Below the pieces are notes generated by a model, which ran no database searches, had not been told where the DNA came from, and worked only from the letters and a program-made list of their open reading frames with translations. Of a stretch of DNA of 64,000 nucleotides, positions 15,991 to 25,021 are shown one piece after another. The stretch is from contig NZ_FOOW01000001.1 of NCBI RefSeq assembly GCF_900113305.1, positions 310,001 to 374,000 of the forward strand, written 5' to 3'. This stretch comes from Prevotella sp. KH2C16 (GTDB taxonomy: Bacteria > Bacteroidota > Bacteroidia > Bacteroidales > Bacteroidaceae). Made by a program: the position numbers and the translations under genes. Positions within the stretch are counted from its first letter, which is position 1; the number at the start of each line of letters is the position of its first letter.

Positions 15991-18629
15991 TGAATAAAAC
16001 AAATAAGGTGTTGACATTGCTCGCCGCCCTGATTTTCATGGGCTGTATGAGCATGCGGGCGCAGGATAAGATAGTGTATCCGGAAATCAGCTATGCCGGG
16101 GCACCACGCACCGTAACCATTGCCGGCCTGAATGTGTCGGGTGTCGAGGGCTATGAGGACTATGTGCTCACGGGCATCTCCGGTCTCGTGGTCGGGCAGA
16201 AGGTAGAATTGCCGGGCGTGGAAATCACGGAGGCCGTGAAGCGCTATTGGAAGCATGGGCTCTTTTCCAAAGTCCAGATATCAGTCGACTCCCTCATTGG
16301 AGACAAGGCTTGGCTGCACATCGCGCTGCAGGTGCGTCCACGCGTCTCTACTATCAATTGGATAGGCTTAAAGAAATCAGAGCGTGAGGATATGGAGGCA
16401 AAGCTGGGACTCTTGAAAGGCTCGCAGGTTACGCCGAACTCACTGGCGCGTGCCAAGATCCTTGCCACGAAATACTTCGACGACAAGGGGTACAAGAACG
16501 CAGAGATAGAAATCAACCAGCGCGAGGATGTGGCCGGCAAAAATCAGGTGATTCTCGATGTTCTCGTAGACAAGAAAGAAAAGATGCGGGTGCATGAAAT
16601 CATCATCGACGGAAACGAGCAACTTACCGACAAGAAGCTCAAGGGAAACCTGTTTTCCAAAGGTGCCTTTGCCAAGATTCACGAGGCAGGGAAGCTGGGT
16701 AACTTGTTCAAGTCGAAAAAATATACTCCGGAACGCTGGAAGGAAGATCGCAAGAATCTCATAGCAAAGTATAACGAGTTTGGCTACCGCGATGCCACTA
16801 TTCTGGCCGACAGCGTCTGGAACTACGACAACAAGCACGTAAACATCTATGTGAAAGTCGATGAGGGTAAGAAGTATTACCTGCGAAACATCAGCTGGGT
16901 AGGCAACACTGTCTATTCTACCGACTATCTCAGCCGGGTGTTCGGAATGAAGACTGGCGATGTCTATAACCAGAAACTGATGGACAAACGGCTCTCGAGC
17001 GACGATGATGCCGTGGGCAACGAATACTGGAATCACGGTTATTTGTTCTATAACCTCGACCCTACTGAGGTGAACATCGTTGGCGACAGCATCGACTTGG
17101 AGATGCGTATTACCGAGGGACCTCAGGCGCATATCAATCGTGTTCGTATCAATGGTAACGACCGCCTGTATGAAAATGTGGTGCGTCGGGAACTCCATAC
17201 CAAGCCGGGTGATCTCTTCTCTAAGGACGCGTTGCAGCGTTCGGCGCGTGAGCTGGCATCCATGGGACACTTCGATCCCGAGAAGGTGAACCCTGATGTG
17301 AAGCCCAATGTAGAAGACGGTACGGTGGATATCAACTGGAACCTCGAGCAGAAGTCTAATGACCAGATAGAGTTCTCGCTTGGCTGGGGCCAGACGGGAG
17401 TCATCGGCCGTGTCGGACTGAAGCTCAACAACTTCTCGTTGCGCAACCTCTTTAATAAGAATAAGGAGCATCGGGGCATCCTGCCTATCGGCGACGGCGA
17501 GGTATTGAGCCTCGGTGCGCAGACCAACGGTACCTATTACCAGAGCTATAATGCCAGTTACAGCACCAACTGGTTTGGTGGGAAGCGGCCTATCCAGTTC
17601 AGTGTAGGAGGTTTCTACTCCAAGCAGAGCGATGTTTCGTCCAACTTCTATCATAATAATATGAACAATTACTATGGTTATCTCGCTGGTTATGGTAGTA
17701 GTTACTATAACAACTACGAAAATTATTATGACCCGGATACCTATATCAAGCTCTATGGTGTGAATGTGGGCTGGGGTAAACGCCTGCGCTGGCCTGACGA
17801 TTACTTCTCATTGTCGCTGCAGTTGTCGTACACTCGTTATTCTTTGAGAAACTGGAGCTATTTCGTGATGTCGAACGGAAACGCCAACAACCTGAACCTG
17901 AGCATTTCCTTGAGCCGCACCTCAACCGACAACCAGCTCTTCCCTCGTCGCGGATCGGAGTTCATGGCTTCCGTAACGCTCACTCCGCCTTGGTCGAAGT
18001 GGGAAAAGAAAGATTACAAGAACCTGGCGAACAATCCACAGTCAGCCACTTACTCTCAGGAACAGCAGGACAAGTTCCGCTGGATAGAGTATCATAAATG
18101 GAAGTTCAAGGCCCGTACCTTTACTGCTCTTTCGAGTGGTCAGAAGTGCTTCGTACTGATGACGCGTGCCGAGATCGGGATCCTCGGTTCCTACAATCGG
18201 TATAAGAAATCGCCGTTCGAGACCTATTATGTAGGTGGCGACGGTATGAGCGGTTATTCTTCCGGCTATGCGGAGGAAACCATCGGTCTGCGAGGCTATG
18301 AGAATGGAAGCGTGTCTTACTCTCCTAATACGGGATATAACGCCTATGCCTACGACCGTTTCACCCTCGAGCTGCGCTATCCGTTCCTGCTGGGTAACAC
18401 CACCATCTATGGACTGGGCTTCGTGGAGGCGGGCAATGCATGGTATGACACCAAGAAGTTCAATCCTTTCGACATGAAGCGTAGTGCCGGTATCGGTGTG
18501 CGCATATTCCTGCCGATGGTGGGTATGATGGGCATAGACTGGGCTTATGGTTTCGACAAGGTGTATAATGGTTCTACTTTCGAAAAAGGCGGAAGCCAGT
18601 TCCACTTTATCCTTGGCCAGGAATTTTAA
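15990..18629 (+). CDS. bamA: Outer-membrane protein assembly factor BamA
   Basis: An 879-residue Omp85 protein that folds barrels into the outer membrane. A signal peptide (~1-24, ending SMRAQ) is followed by POTRA domains (~30-450; repeated pattern such as RVHEIIIDGNEQL and HINRVRINGNDRLYENVVRREL) and a C-terminal barrel (~450-879) ending FHFILGQEF with the C-terminal aromatic of barrel proteins. A Tyr/Asn-rich loop (NNMNNYYGYLAGYGSSYYNNYENYY, split by other residues) near residues 556-585 is an enlarged extracellular loop compared with Proteobacteria. The motif GLRGYENG matches the conserved VRGY-type motif of the barrel loop 6. It is coupled to uppS and followed by three OmpH-type chaperone genes. 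Confidence 0.95.
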   Translation: MNKTNKVLTLLAALIFMGCMSMRAQDKIVYPEISYAGAPRTVTIAGLNVSGVEGYEDYVLTGISGLVVGQKVELPGVEITEAVKRYWKHGLFSKVQISVDSLIGDKAWLHIALQVRPRVSTINWIGLKKSEREDMEAKLGLLKGSQVTPNSLARAKILATKYFDDKGYKNAEIEINQREDVAGKNQVILDVLVDKKEKMRVHEIIIDGNEQLTDKKLKGNLFSKGAFAKIHEAGKLGNLFKSKKYTPERWKEDRKNLIAKYNEFGYRDATILADSVWNYDNKHVNIYVKVDEGKKYYLRNISWVGNTVYSTDYLSRVFGMKTGDVYNQKLMDKRLSSDDDAVGNEYWNHGYLFYNLDPTEVNIVGDSIDLEMRITEGPQAHINRVRINGNDRLYENVVRRELHTKPGDLFSKDALQRSARELASMGHFDPEKVNPDVKPNVEDGTVDINWNLEQKSNDQIEFSLGWGQTGVIGRVGLKLNNFSLRNLFNKNKEHRGILPIGDGEVLSLGAQTNGTYYQSYNASYSTNWFGGKRPIQFSVGGFYSKQSDVSSNFYHNNMNNYYGYLAGYGSSYYNNYENYYDPDTYIKLYGVNVGWGKRLRWPDDYFSLSLQLSYTRYSLRNWSYFVMSNGNANNLNLSISLSRTSTDNQLFPRRGSEFMASVTLTPPWSKWEKKDYKNLANNPQSATYSQEQQDKFRWIEYHKWKFKARTFTALSSGQKCFVLMTRAEIGILGSYNRYKKSPFETYYVGGDGMSGYSSGYAEETIGLRGYENGSVSYSPNTGYNAYAYDRFTLELRYPFLLGNTTIYGLGFVEAGNAWYDTKKFNPFDMKRSAGIGVRIFLPMVGMMGIDWAYGFDKVYNGSTFEKGGSQFHFILGQEF

Positions 18630-18711
18630 GTCGGAATATTAAAAATAGATAATTTAAATAACTTTTCGGGTGCCTCGTGCGTCTATAAGTTTAAATGTAA
18701 AATATCAGGGT

Positions 18712-19227
18712 ATGAAGAAGTTAATGTCAATATGTCTGTTGGCCCTCGTGGCAATGACGGCAAGCGCACAGAAGTTCGCGCTCCTCGACATGGAGTATAT
18801 CTTGAAGAATATTCCGGCCTATGAGCGTGCCAATGAGCAGCTCAATCAAGTGAGCAAGAAGTGGCAGGCCGAGGTGGAGGCTCTCAATACCGAGGCCAGT
18901 ACCATGTATAAGAACTACCAGAACGAGCTGGTGTTCCTCTCGCAGGAGCAGAAGAAGGCCCGTCAGGAGGAAATCATGAAAAAGGAGAAGGAGGCTTCCG
19001 AGCTGAAGAAGAAGTATTTCGGTCCCGAAGGCGAGCTCTTCAAGAAGCGTACGAGCCTTATGAGCCCGATTCAGGAAGAAGTGTATAATGTGGTAAAGGA
19101 AATCTCAGAGTTGCGTGGATACAGCCTTGTGCTCGACCGTGCGAGCGACTCTGGTATCATTTTCGGATCTCCGAAGATTGATATCTCTAACGAGGTGCTC
19201 CAGAAATTGGGGTACAGCGTTCGTTAA
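18712..19227 (+). CDS. OmpH/Skp-family periplasmic chaperone, paralogue 1
   Basis: A 171-residue secreted protein with signal peptide MKKLMSICLLALVAMTASAQ and a long alpha-helical, charged middle (~residues 40-125, KKWQAEVEALNTEASTMYK...). The ends of the mature chain (KFALLDMEYILKNIPAY and SGIIFGSPKIDISNEVLQKLG) form the strand part of the Skp trimerisation body. Skp prevents aggregation of unfolded barrel proteins on their way to BamA; the adjacency to bamA supports that role. The open frame extends back to a GTG at 18670, but the signal peptide places the start at the ATG at 18712. Confidence 0.9.
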   Translation: MKKLMSICLLALVAMTASAQKFALLDMEYILKNIPAYERANEQLNQVSKKWQAEVEALNTEASTMYKNYQNELVFLSQEQKKARQEEIMKKEKEASELKKKYFGPEGELFKKRTSLMSPIQEEVYNVVKEISELRGYSLVLDRASDSGIIFGSPKIDISNEVLQKLGYSVR

Positions 19228-19341
19228 AGGGCCGTTTTGGTGAGGCGAAAAACAATTTCCCGGCAGCAGAAAGAAGGATGAATTCCGGAACCTGCCAGAA
19301 TAAAAGAATAAATCATTAATCAAATTACAACAAGAAAAAAA

Positions 19342-19827
19342 ATGAAAAAAGTAATCATTATGTTGATGCTTCTGGCGCCGATGACAGCATTTGCCCAGAA
19401 GTTTGGCAAAGTAAACACGCAGACCGTGGTACAGACTATGACCGAATACGGCAAGGCTCAGGGAGAACTCCAGGCATTGCAGAAGCAGAAGGAAACCGAG
19501 CTTAAAGGTCTTCAGGATGAACTGCAGCGCAAGAGCGAGGAGTATGACAAGACTAAGAGCACCCTGAACGCTACCAAGCAGAAGGAGACAGAGCAGGAAT
19601 TGCAGAATATGTATACAAAGGTTCAGCAGGCTTATCAGGATGGTCAGCAGGAACTCCAGAAGAAGTCTCAGGAGCTAATGACTCCTATTCAGGCCAAGAT
19701 CATGAATGCCATTCAGGCTGTCGGCAAGGCTGGCAACTTTACTTATATCTTTGAAGAGGGTACCGCAGTCTATACGGGCACCAATGTAGAGGATGTAACG
19801 AGCAAGGTTCAGGCCCAGCTCAAGTAA
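19342..19827 (+). CDS. OmpH/Skp-family periplasmic chaperone, paralogue 2
   Basis: A 161-residue OmpH-type protein. The signal peptide is MKKVIIMLMLLAPMTAFAQ. The mature part opens KFGKVNTQTVVQTMTEYG and continues as a Gln/Lys-rich coiled coil (~45-125; QALQKQKETELKGLQDELQ). It ends with the family strand NFTYIFEEGTAVYTG. It is the most Gln-rich and probably the most highly expressed of the three paralogues, judged by codon choice. It lies 114 bp downstream of paralogue 1 and 77 bp upstream of paralogue 3. Confidence 0.9.
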   Translation: MKKVIIMLMLLAPMTAFAQKFGKVNTQTVVQTMTEYGKAQGELQALQKQKETELKGLQDELQRKSEEYDKTKSTLNATKQKETEQELQNMYTKVQQAYQDGQQELQKKSQELMTPIQAKIMNAIQAVGKAGNFTYIFEEGTAVYTGTNVEDVTSKVQAQLK

Positions 19828-19904
19828 GAGAAAATATTTTTTCCGATAATCGATATGGGGGGCAGGCTGAAGGTGGCCCGCCCCTATTATATATTAAAAA
19901 GGTG

Positions 19905-20411
19905 ATGAAACAGTTAATTCTTTCTTTAGTCCTATTTGTGATGCCTTTCGTGGCTGATGCACAAAGCCAGTTGAAATATGGCTATTTCAGCTATAAGGAG
20001 GCGTTTGAGTCCATGCCTGCCTACGCCGCTGCCAAGAGAAGTCTGGAAGTGCTGAAAGGCAAGTATGATGCAGAGATGAAGCGCGTGGAGGACGAGTTCA
20101 ACAAGAAGTATGAGCAGTTTCTCGACGGGCAGAAAGATTTTGCTCCTTCAATTCTTAAGAAACGGCAGGCCGAGCTGCAGGAATTGATGGAGAAAAACCT
20201 GGCTTTCAAGGAGGAGGCGAAGCGCCTGCTCAAGCAGGCAGAGGAAGAAGCCTATGCACCGCTCAGGCTTCGTCTCTCGGAAGTGCTCCGCGGTATCGGC
20301 GACGCACGGGGCTATGCCTTTATCCTGAATACCGACAACGACGCCGTTCCCTATGTCAGCTCGGTGGTTGGTGAGGATATTTCATCACTCGTCAAGGATA
20401 CATTGCGTTGA
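19905..20411 (+). CDS. OmpH/Skp-family periplasmic chaperone, paralogue 3
   Basis: A 168-residue OmpH-type protein with signal peptide MKQLILSLVLFVMPFVADAQ. The mature chain starts QLKYGYFSYKEAFESMPAYAAAKRSLEVLKG, then a charged helical region (~45-120), and ends GDARGYAFILNTDNDAVPYVSSVVGEDIS. ATG at 19905 is preferred to the GTG directly before it; AAAAAGG lies just upstream. murI starts about 5 bp after its stop, so a shared transcript is likely. It is the most divergent of the three paralogues. Confidence 0.88.
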   Translation: MKQLILSLVLFVMPFVADAQSQLKYGYFSYKEAFESMPAYAAAKRSLEVLKGKYDAEMKRVEDEFNKKYEQFLDGQKDFAPSILKKRQAELQELMEKNLAFKEEAKRLLKQAEEEAYAPLRLRLSEVLRGIGDARGYAFILNTDNDAVPYVSSVVGEDISSLVKDTLR

Positions 20412-20416
20412 CGGAT

Positions 20417-21250
20417 ATGCTGCCCCCGGCTCCAGGGCCGATTGGAGTTTTCGATTCCGGCTATGGCGGACTGACCATCTTGGACGGCATTCGCCAGCTG
20501 TTGCCCCAGTATGACTATATGTTCCTGGGCGATAATGCCCGTGCTCCTTATGGTCCCCGCTCGTTCGATGTGGTGTATGAGTTCACGCGGCAGGCTGTAT
20601 GGAAACTCTTTGAGAAAGGCTGCCATCTGGTAATTCTCGGATGTAATACGGCTTCGGCAAAGGCGCTCCGAACCATCCAGCAGGACGATTTGCCCAACTG
20701 GGACTCTTCGCGCCGTGTGCTTGGGGTCATCCGTCCTACGGCAGAAGTCATTGGTACGCTTACTCGTAACAATCATGTGGGGCTGCTTGCCACCGAGGGT
20801 ACCGTGAGAAGTCATAGTTATGACCTTGAGATAGCAAAACTATGGCCGGGGATTCGGGTTACGGGCGTGGCGTGTCCTTTCTGGGTTCCGCTGGTGGAAT
20901 ACAATGAGGCTGACAGCCCGGGAGCCGACTATTTTGTGAAGAAACGCCTCGACGAGCTGATGTCCAAGGACTCGGCCATCGATGCAATCATTCTCGGTTG
21001 TACTCATTATCCCATCCTTCTTCCGAAGATCCGGAAGTATGTCAAGGAGGGGATAAACATCATTTCGCAAGGTAAATTTGTAGCCGAGAGCCTTAAAGGT
21101 TATTTAGAGCGTCATCCGGAAATAGCACGCAACTGTACCAAGGGCGGCCGCGTGGAATACTACACTACGGAGAATCCAGATAAATTCAAGGAAGGAGCAC
21201 GCATCTTCCTTCATGACAAAGTTAGAATAGAACATATAGATTTAGAGTAA
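20417..21250 (+). CDS. murI: Glutamate racemase
   Basis: About 277 residues. Interconverts L- and D-glutamate for peptidoglycan. The two catalytic cysteines are in LGCNTASAKAL (near residue 77) and LGCTHYPILLPKI (near residue 196). The N-terminal IGVFDSGYGGLTILDGI and GDNARAPYG motifs are characteristic. The family length is 260-285. A TTG at 20408 would overlap the ompH stop, but the ATG at 20417 is the likely start. The C-terminal ~40 residues (GRVEYYTTENPDKFKEGA) match the Bacteroidetes form. Confidence 0.94.
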   Translation: MLPPAPGPIGVFDSGYGGLTILDGIRQLLPQYDYMFLGDNARAPYGPRSFDVVYEFTRQAVWKLFEKGCHLVILGCNTASAKALRTIQQDDLPNWDSSRRVLGVIRPTAEVIGTLTRNNHVGLLATEGTVRSHSYDLEIAKLWPGIRVTGVACPFWVPLVEYNEADSPGADYFVKKRLDELMSKDSAIDAIILGCTHYPILLPKIRKYVKEGINIISQGKFVAESLKGYLERHPEIARNCTKGGRVEYYTTENPDKFKEGARIFLHDKVRIEHIDLE

Positions 21251-21254
21251 ATAC

Positions 21255-21590
21255 ATGCAGGAGACAAGAAAAAACCGTATCTCACGCCTGCTTCAGAAGG
21301 AGCTCGCGGAATTATTCCAGTCGCAAACCCGTAAAACGCACGGCATCCTCGTGAGTGTTACCCGTGTGCGTATAAGTCCGGATTTGAGTATCTGTACGGC
21401 TTATCTGAGCATCTTTCCCTCGGAAAGAGGTGAGGAGTTCTTGAAAAATATAACGGCAAATGAGAAGACCCTGCGCTATGAACTGGGCACTCGCGTCCGT
21501 AACCAGCTCCGCATTATCCCGGAGCTGAGGTTCTTCATCGATGACAGCCTTGATTACATTGACCACATCGACGAACTCTTGAAGAAGTAA
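21255..21590 (+). CDS. rbfA: 30S ribosome-binding factor A
   Basis: A 111-residue KH-fold protein that assists 16S rRNA 5'-end maturation on the 30S subunit. Family features are the N-terminal basic helix (RISRLLQKELAELFQ), the strand GILVSVTRVRISPDLSICTAYLSIFP, and the C-terminal RNQLRIIPELRFFIDDSLDYIDHIDELL with the conserved P-x-L-x-F pattern. It starts 4 bp after murI, so it is in the same transcript. The length is typical. Confidence 0.94.
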   Translation: MQETRKNRISRLLQKELAELFQSQTRKTHGILVSVTRVRISPDLSICTAYLSIFPSERGEEFLKNITANEKTLRYELGTRVRNQLRIIPELRFFIDDSLDYIDHIDELLKK

Positions 21591-21630
21591 ACCGACTACA
21601 CCTTTGAGGCTCTCAGCAAGGAAGCGGATC

Positions 21631-22863
21631 ATGAATTTCCCTTTTTACATAGCCCGTCGTTATCTCTTTTCAAAGAAGAGAACGCATGCTATCAATGTCA
21701 TCAGTATTATTTCGATTATCGGAGTGGCGGTGGCCACGATGGCCTTGGTCATCGTGATGAGTGCTTTCAATGGTTTCCACGACCTCGTGGCTTCGCTCTT
21801 TACGAACTTCGACCCGCAGATAAAAGTGGTTCCGGCGATGGGAAAGACGGCTCCGAGCGACGATCCCATCCTCACCCGAATCCGCCAGTTGCCGGAGGTT
21901 GATGTGGCAACGGAGTGCGTGGAGGACAATGCGCTGGCCGTATATCAGGACAAACAGGCCATGGTCGTCATCAAGGGAGTGGATGATAACTTCGCTGAAC
22001 TCACCCATATTACGGATATTCTGTATGGCGACGGTGAGTTTGGCCTGCGTGCCGCCAATCTGAACTATGGTACATTGGGCATTATGTTGGCCCAGACTCT
22101 GGGGACGGGTGCCCGTTGGAGAGGTTCGCTTCGCGTCTATGCGCCTGTGAAAGAGGGGCAGCTCGACCTCTCGGATCCTACCAGCGGCTTCATCGTAGAC
22201 TCTCTGGAATCTCCCGGAGTGGTCTTTCAGGTGAAGCAGTCGAAGTATGATGCCCGCTATATCATTGTTCCTATTTCCTGGGCTCGCATCCTCTTTGAGC
22301 AGCAAGGCATGCTCTCTTCGCTTGAGCTGAGGCTCAAGCCAGGGAGTAACTTGAACGATGTAAAGGCGGAAATCAAGCAAATAGCCGGGGATAAATATAA
22401 GGTTCGCGACCGTTATGAGCAGCAGGAGGACACTTTCAAGATTATGTCAATCGAGAAGTTCTTTGCCTACATCTTCCTGACTTTCATCCTCGTGGTGGCA
22501 TGTTTCAATATCGTCGGTTCGCTTTCGATGCTTATCATTGACAAGAAAGAGGATGCCCTAACCCTTAGAAACCTTGGCGCTACCGACCGGCAAGTTACCA
22601 GAATCTTCCTTTTTGAGGGAAGGATGATAGCCGTAATGGGTGCCGTGGCAGGAATCGTAGTAGGTTTACTACTCTGCTGGCTGCAGCAGACTTATGGTTT
22701 TGTACATCTTGGTGATAGCGATGGTTCTTTCATTGTTAACGCCTATCCGATAAGTGTCCACTATACGGATGTCGCTCTCATTTTCGTTACCGTTATCGCC
22801 GTGGGATGGCTTGCGGTGTGGTATCCGGTACGGGCGTTGAGTAAAAGGCTGTTGAGTGATTGA
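21631..22863 (+). CDS. ABC transporter permease of the FtsX/LolC-LolE family
   Basis: About 410 residues from the ATG at 21631 (MNFPFYIARRYLFSKK). A TTG 27 bp upstream is less likely. One N-terminal helix (~25-45, VISIISIIGVAVATMALVIVM) is followed by a large extracytoplasmic domain (~60-270). Three helices with the FtsX motif close the protein (FAYIFLTFILVVACFNIVGSLSMLIIDKKEDALTLRNLGA). This is the LolC/E architecture, which with LolD extracts lipoproteins from the inner membrane. No LolD ATPase gene is adjacent. Location at the end of the BamA-OmpH envelope run supports an outer-membrane biogenesis role. Confidence 0.87.
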   Translation: MNFPFYIARRYLFSKKRTHAINVISIISIIGVAVATMALVIVMSAFNGFHDLVASLFTNFDPQIKVVPAMGKTAPSDDPILTRIRQLPEVDVATECVEDNALAVYQDKQAMVVIKGVDDNFAELTHITDILYGDGEFGLRAANLNYGTLGIMLAQTLGTGARWRGSLRVYAPVKEGQLDLSDPTSGFIVDSLESPGVVFQVKQSKYDARYIIVPISWARILFEQQGMLSSLELRLKPGSNLNDVKAEIKQIAGDKYKVRDRYEQQEDTFKIMSIEKFFAYIFLTFILVVACFNIVGSLSMLIIDKKEDALTLRNLGATDRQVTRIFLFEGRMIAVMGAVAGIVVGLLLCWLQQTYGFVHLGDSDGSFIVNAYPISVHYTDVALIFVTVIAVGWLAVWYPVRALSKRLLSD

Positions 22864-22930
22864 AAACGGCCTTTGCAAGGCTGCTTTCTTAGAGAACAGG
22901 AAATCATCAGAGCCTTTCTTTGTCAATGTC

Positions 22931-23629
22931 TTATTTTTTTCTGATGAGGGTCAGCCCGTCCCTTAAGGGCAGTATCACTTTCTCCACCCTGTTGTCTTTC
23001 GCGATGAAATCGTTGAATTCCCGGATGCCTTGCGTCTGCTGGTCGTCATCATAGGCGGGGTCGATGACATGCCCGTCCCACAGTGTGTTGTCGGCCAGGA
23101 TGAAGCCTCCGGATCGCATGGCCGCCAGCACCGTCTCGTAGGTTTCTTTGTAAGTGCGCTTGTTGCCGTCGATAAAAGCCATGTCGAAGGTAACGCCCAA
23201 TTCGGGGAGCAATTGGTTGGCATCTCCGATGATAAACTCAATCTTGTCGGAATAGGGTGATTGCTCTATCCACGGACGCGTGAAATCCTCCATCTCATCA
23301 TTAATTTCGAAGGTGTAGATTCTACCTTCCGGTGGCAGGCCTTCTGCCATGCAGAGTGCACTATAGCCGCTGAAAGTTCCCACTTCGAGTATGTTTTTGG
23401 GGCGAATCATCTCTACCATCATCTTGAGCAGACGGCCTTGCAGGTGCCCGCTGGCCATCCTGCCATGTACGGTTTGCACATTCGTAGCCCTCCAAAGACG
23501 GTGCAGGTAGTCGCCCTCTGGGTCTATATGGGTGAGAATGTAGCTGTCGAGGGCTTCTATTGTGGAGACCTCTGCGTCTGTGGCCGCAGTCCCCGGTGTG
23601 AGCGAGCTATTTCGTTTACCATTGCTCAT
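22931..23629 (-). CDS. SAM-dependent O-methyltransferase (COG4122/family 3)
   Basis: A 232-residue class I methyltransferase of the caffeoyl-CoA/catechol type. The SAM-binding motif I is ILEVGTFSGYSALCMAEGLP (near residues 80-99). Motif post-I YTFEIND, then DMAFIDGNKRTY (metal-binding Asp) and GFILADNTLWDG match family 3. The substrate is unknown in Bacteroidetes. It lies 15 bp downstream of aroQ on the same strand and is probably expressed from the aroQ promoter. Confidence 0.88.
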   Translation of the reverse strand: MSNGKRNSSLTPGTAATDAEVSTIEALDSYILTHIDPEGDYLHRLWRATNVQTVHGRMASGHLQGRLLKMMVEMIRPKNILEVGTFSGYSALCMAEGLPPEGRIYTFEINDEMEDFTRPWIEQSPYSDKIEFIIGDANQLLPELGVTFDMAFIDGNKRTYKETYETVLAAMRSGGFILADNTLWDGHVIDPAYDDDQQTQGIREFNDFIAKDNRVEKVILPLRDGLTLIRKK

Positions 23630-23644
23630 GTTACTGTGGCTCTT

Positions 23645-24061
23645 TTATTCCAGGAAAGATTCCACGGCCAGCCGATAGCTGTCGAGCCCGAATCCAGCAA
23701 TCACACCCTTGCATGCAGCTGAAATGAGAGATTGATGGCGGAATCCTTCACGCGAGCTGACATTGCTGATGTGCACTTCTATGACTGGGGTTTTCAGGCT
23801 GCGGATGCAGTCGTGCAGGGCCACGCTGGTATGTGTGTAGGCACCCGCATTGAGGATTATGCCGTCGAAACTGAAGCCTGCTTCCTGCATTTTATTGATG
23901 AGCTCGCCTTCTATGTTACTCTGATAGTAGCTGAATTGGATGTCGGGATACCGGATGATGAGTCTTGCGAGATAGTCTTCAAATGACTCCTGACCGTAGA
24001 TATCTGGTTCGCGCACTCCCAAAAGGTTCAGATTTGGGCCGTTTATAATTTGTATTCTCAC
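23645..24061 (-). CDS. aroQ: Type II 3-dehydroquinate dehydratase
   Basis: A 138-residue dodecameric dehydratase of the shikimate pathway. The start MRIQIINGPNLNLLGVREPDIYG holds the NGPNLNLLG signature and the catalytic Tyr of DIYG. The middle ILNAGAYTHTSVAL and EVHISNVSSREGFRHQS carry the substrate-binding Asn and His. Length and motif order are typical. The promoter (TTTG, 20 bp, TATATTTG on the minus strand) overlaps the beginning of xerD, giving a very short leader. Confidence 0.95.
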   Translation of the reverse strand: MRIQIINGPNLNLLGVREPDIYGQESFEDYLARLIIRYPDIQFSYYQSNIEGELINKMQEAGFSFDGIILNAGAYTHTSVALHDCIRSLKTPVIEVHISNVSSREGFRHQSLISAACKGVIAGFGLDSYRLAVESFLE

Positions 24062-24079
24062 AATTTCCTTGTATTTTTG
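24049..24079 (+). promoter_or_regulatory. Promoter of xerD
   Basis: TTTG at 24049-24052 and TATTTTTG at 24072-24079 are 19 bp apart. The -33 part lies inside the aroQ start region. The predicted leader is about 15 nt. Confidence 0.7.
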
Positions 24080-24083
24080 TGGG

Positions 24084-24115
24084 CAAATATAGCAAATAAA
24101 ATGGAAAAAGACAAA
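24084..24115 (-). promoter_or_regulatory. Promoter of aroQ, interleaved with the xerD promoter
   Basis: On the minus strand TTTG (24115-24112) and TATATTTG (24091-24084) are 20 bp apart. The -33 element lies within the first codons of xerD. Confidence 0.7.
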
Positions 24116-25021
24116 TCTTCCGTAGATATTGTGAAGGTCTATCAGCGTTATCTGAAGTTAGGGAAGAACTATTCCGTAAACACAGTAGAGGCTTATAGGC
24201 ACGACTTGGAGCACCTGCTTGAGTTCTGTAAGACACAGGAGAAGAGCCCCCTCAATCTGCAACTTGAGGATTTGGAAAAGTTTGCCGTGCTACTGCATGA
24301 GAGGGGGATAGGGGCCTCCTCGCAGGCTCGTATCCTAAGCGGAGTGCGTTCCTTTTATCGTTTCCTGTTGCAGGACGGATACTTGGAGAAGGATCCTACG
24401 GAACTTCTTGACTCCCCGCGCTTGGGTGAACATCTGCCCGAGGTGCTCTCCGTGGAGGAGGTTGACCGCATGGAGGCAGCCATCGACTTGTCTAAACGCG
24501 AGGGGCAGCGCAACAAAGCCATCATAGAAGTGCTCTTCTCGTGTGGTCTCCGCGTGTCGGAGCTCGTCAACCTCAAGCTCTCTCAGCTTTATTTCGACGA
24601 GCGATTCGTGCGTGTCTTGGGTAAGGGAAACAAGGAACGCCTTGTTCCCATCTCCCAAAAAGCGGTCAAGGAGCTTCAGCTCTGGTTTGCCGACCGTGTA
24701 CACCTGTATATAAAGCCCGGTGAGGAAGACTATGTGTTTCTCAATCGTCGGGGGCGTCATCTCACCCGCACCATGATTCTTATAATGATCAAGTGCACCG
24801 CCCGTGATGCAGGTATCCATAAGACCATCTCACCCCATACGCTGCGCCACTCATTTGCCACGGCTCTCCTGAAGGGCGGAGCCGATCTCAGAGCCATACA
24901 AGCCATGCTGGGTCATGAGGATATCAGTACCACTGAGATTTATACCCATATCGACACAACGACTTTGCGGGAAGAAATTCTCCAGCACCATCCGAGAAAT
25001 ATCAGATCGTCTGACTTCTGA
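24101..25021 (+). CDS. xerD: Site-specific tyrosine recombinase XerD
   Basis: About 306 residues from the ATG at 24101. An N-terminal SAM-like core-binding domain (~10-95) and a C-terminal catalytic domain are present. Catalytic residues fit the R-K-H-R-H-Y set: Arg in SCGLRVSELVNL (~150), HTLRHSFA (HxxR, ~245-248), LGHEDIST (His) and Tyr in TTEIYTHI (~281). The length equals chromosomal Xer recombinases that resolve dimers at dif; no dif-like site is obvious here, and the gene is not next to integrase-type cargo. The longer frame beginning at 24050 would run through its own promoter, so it is rejected. Confidence 0.93.
   Translation: MEKDKSSVDIVKVYQRYLKLGKNYSVNTVEAYRHDLEHLLEFCKTQEKSPLNLQLEDLEKFAVLLHERGIGASSQARILSGVRSFYRFLLQDGYLEKDPTELLDSPRLGEHLPEVLSVEEVDRMEAAIDLSKREGQRNKAIIEVLFSCGLRVSELVNLKLSQLYFDERFVRVLGKGNKERLVPISQKAVKELQLWFADRVHLYIKPGEEDYVFLNRRGRHLTRTMILIMIKCTARDAGIHKTISPHTLRHSFATALLKGGADLRAIQAMLGHEDISTTEIYTHIDTTTLREEILQHHPRNIRSSDF

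Noticed and set aside
24101..25021. Integrase of a mobile element
   Set aside because: The length and motif set fit chromosomal XerD; there is no attachment site, excisionase or cargo next to it.
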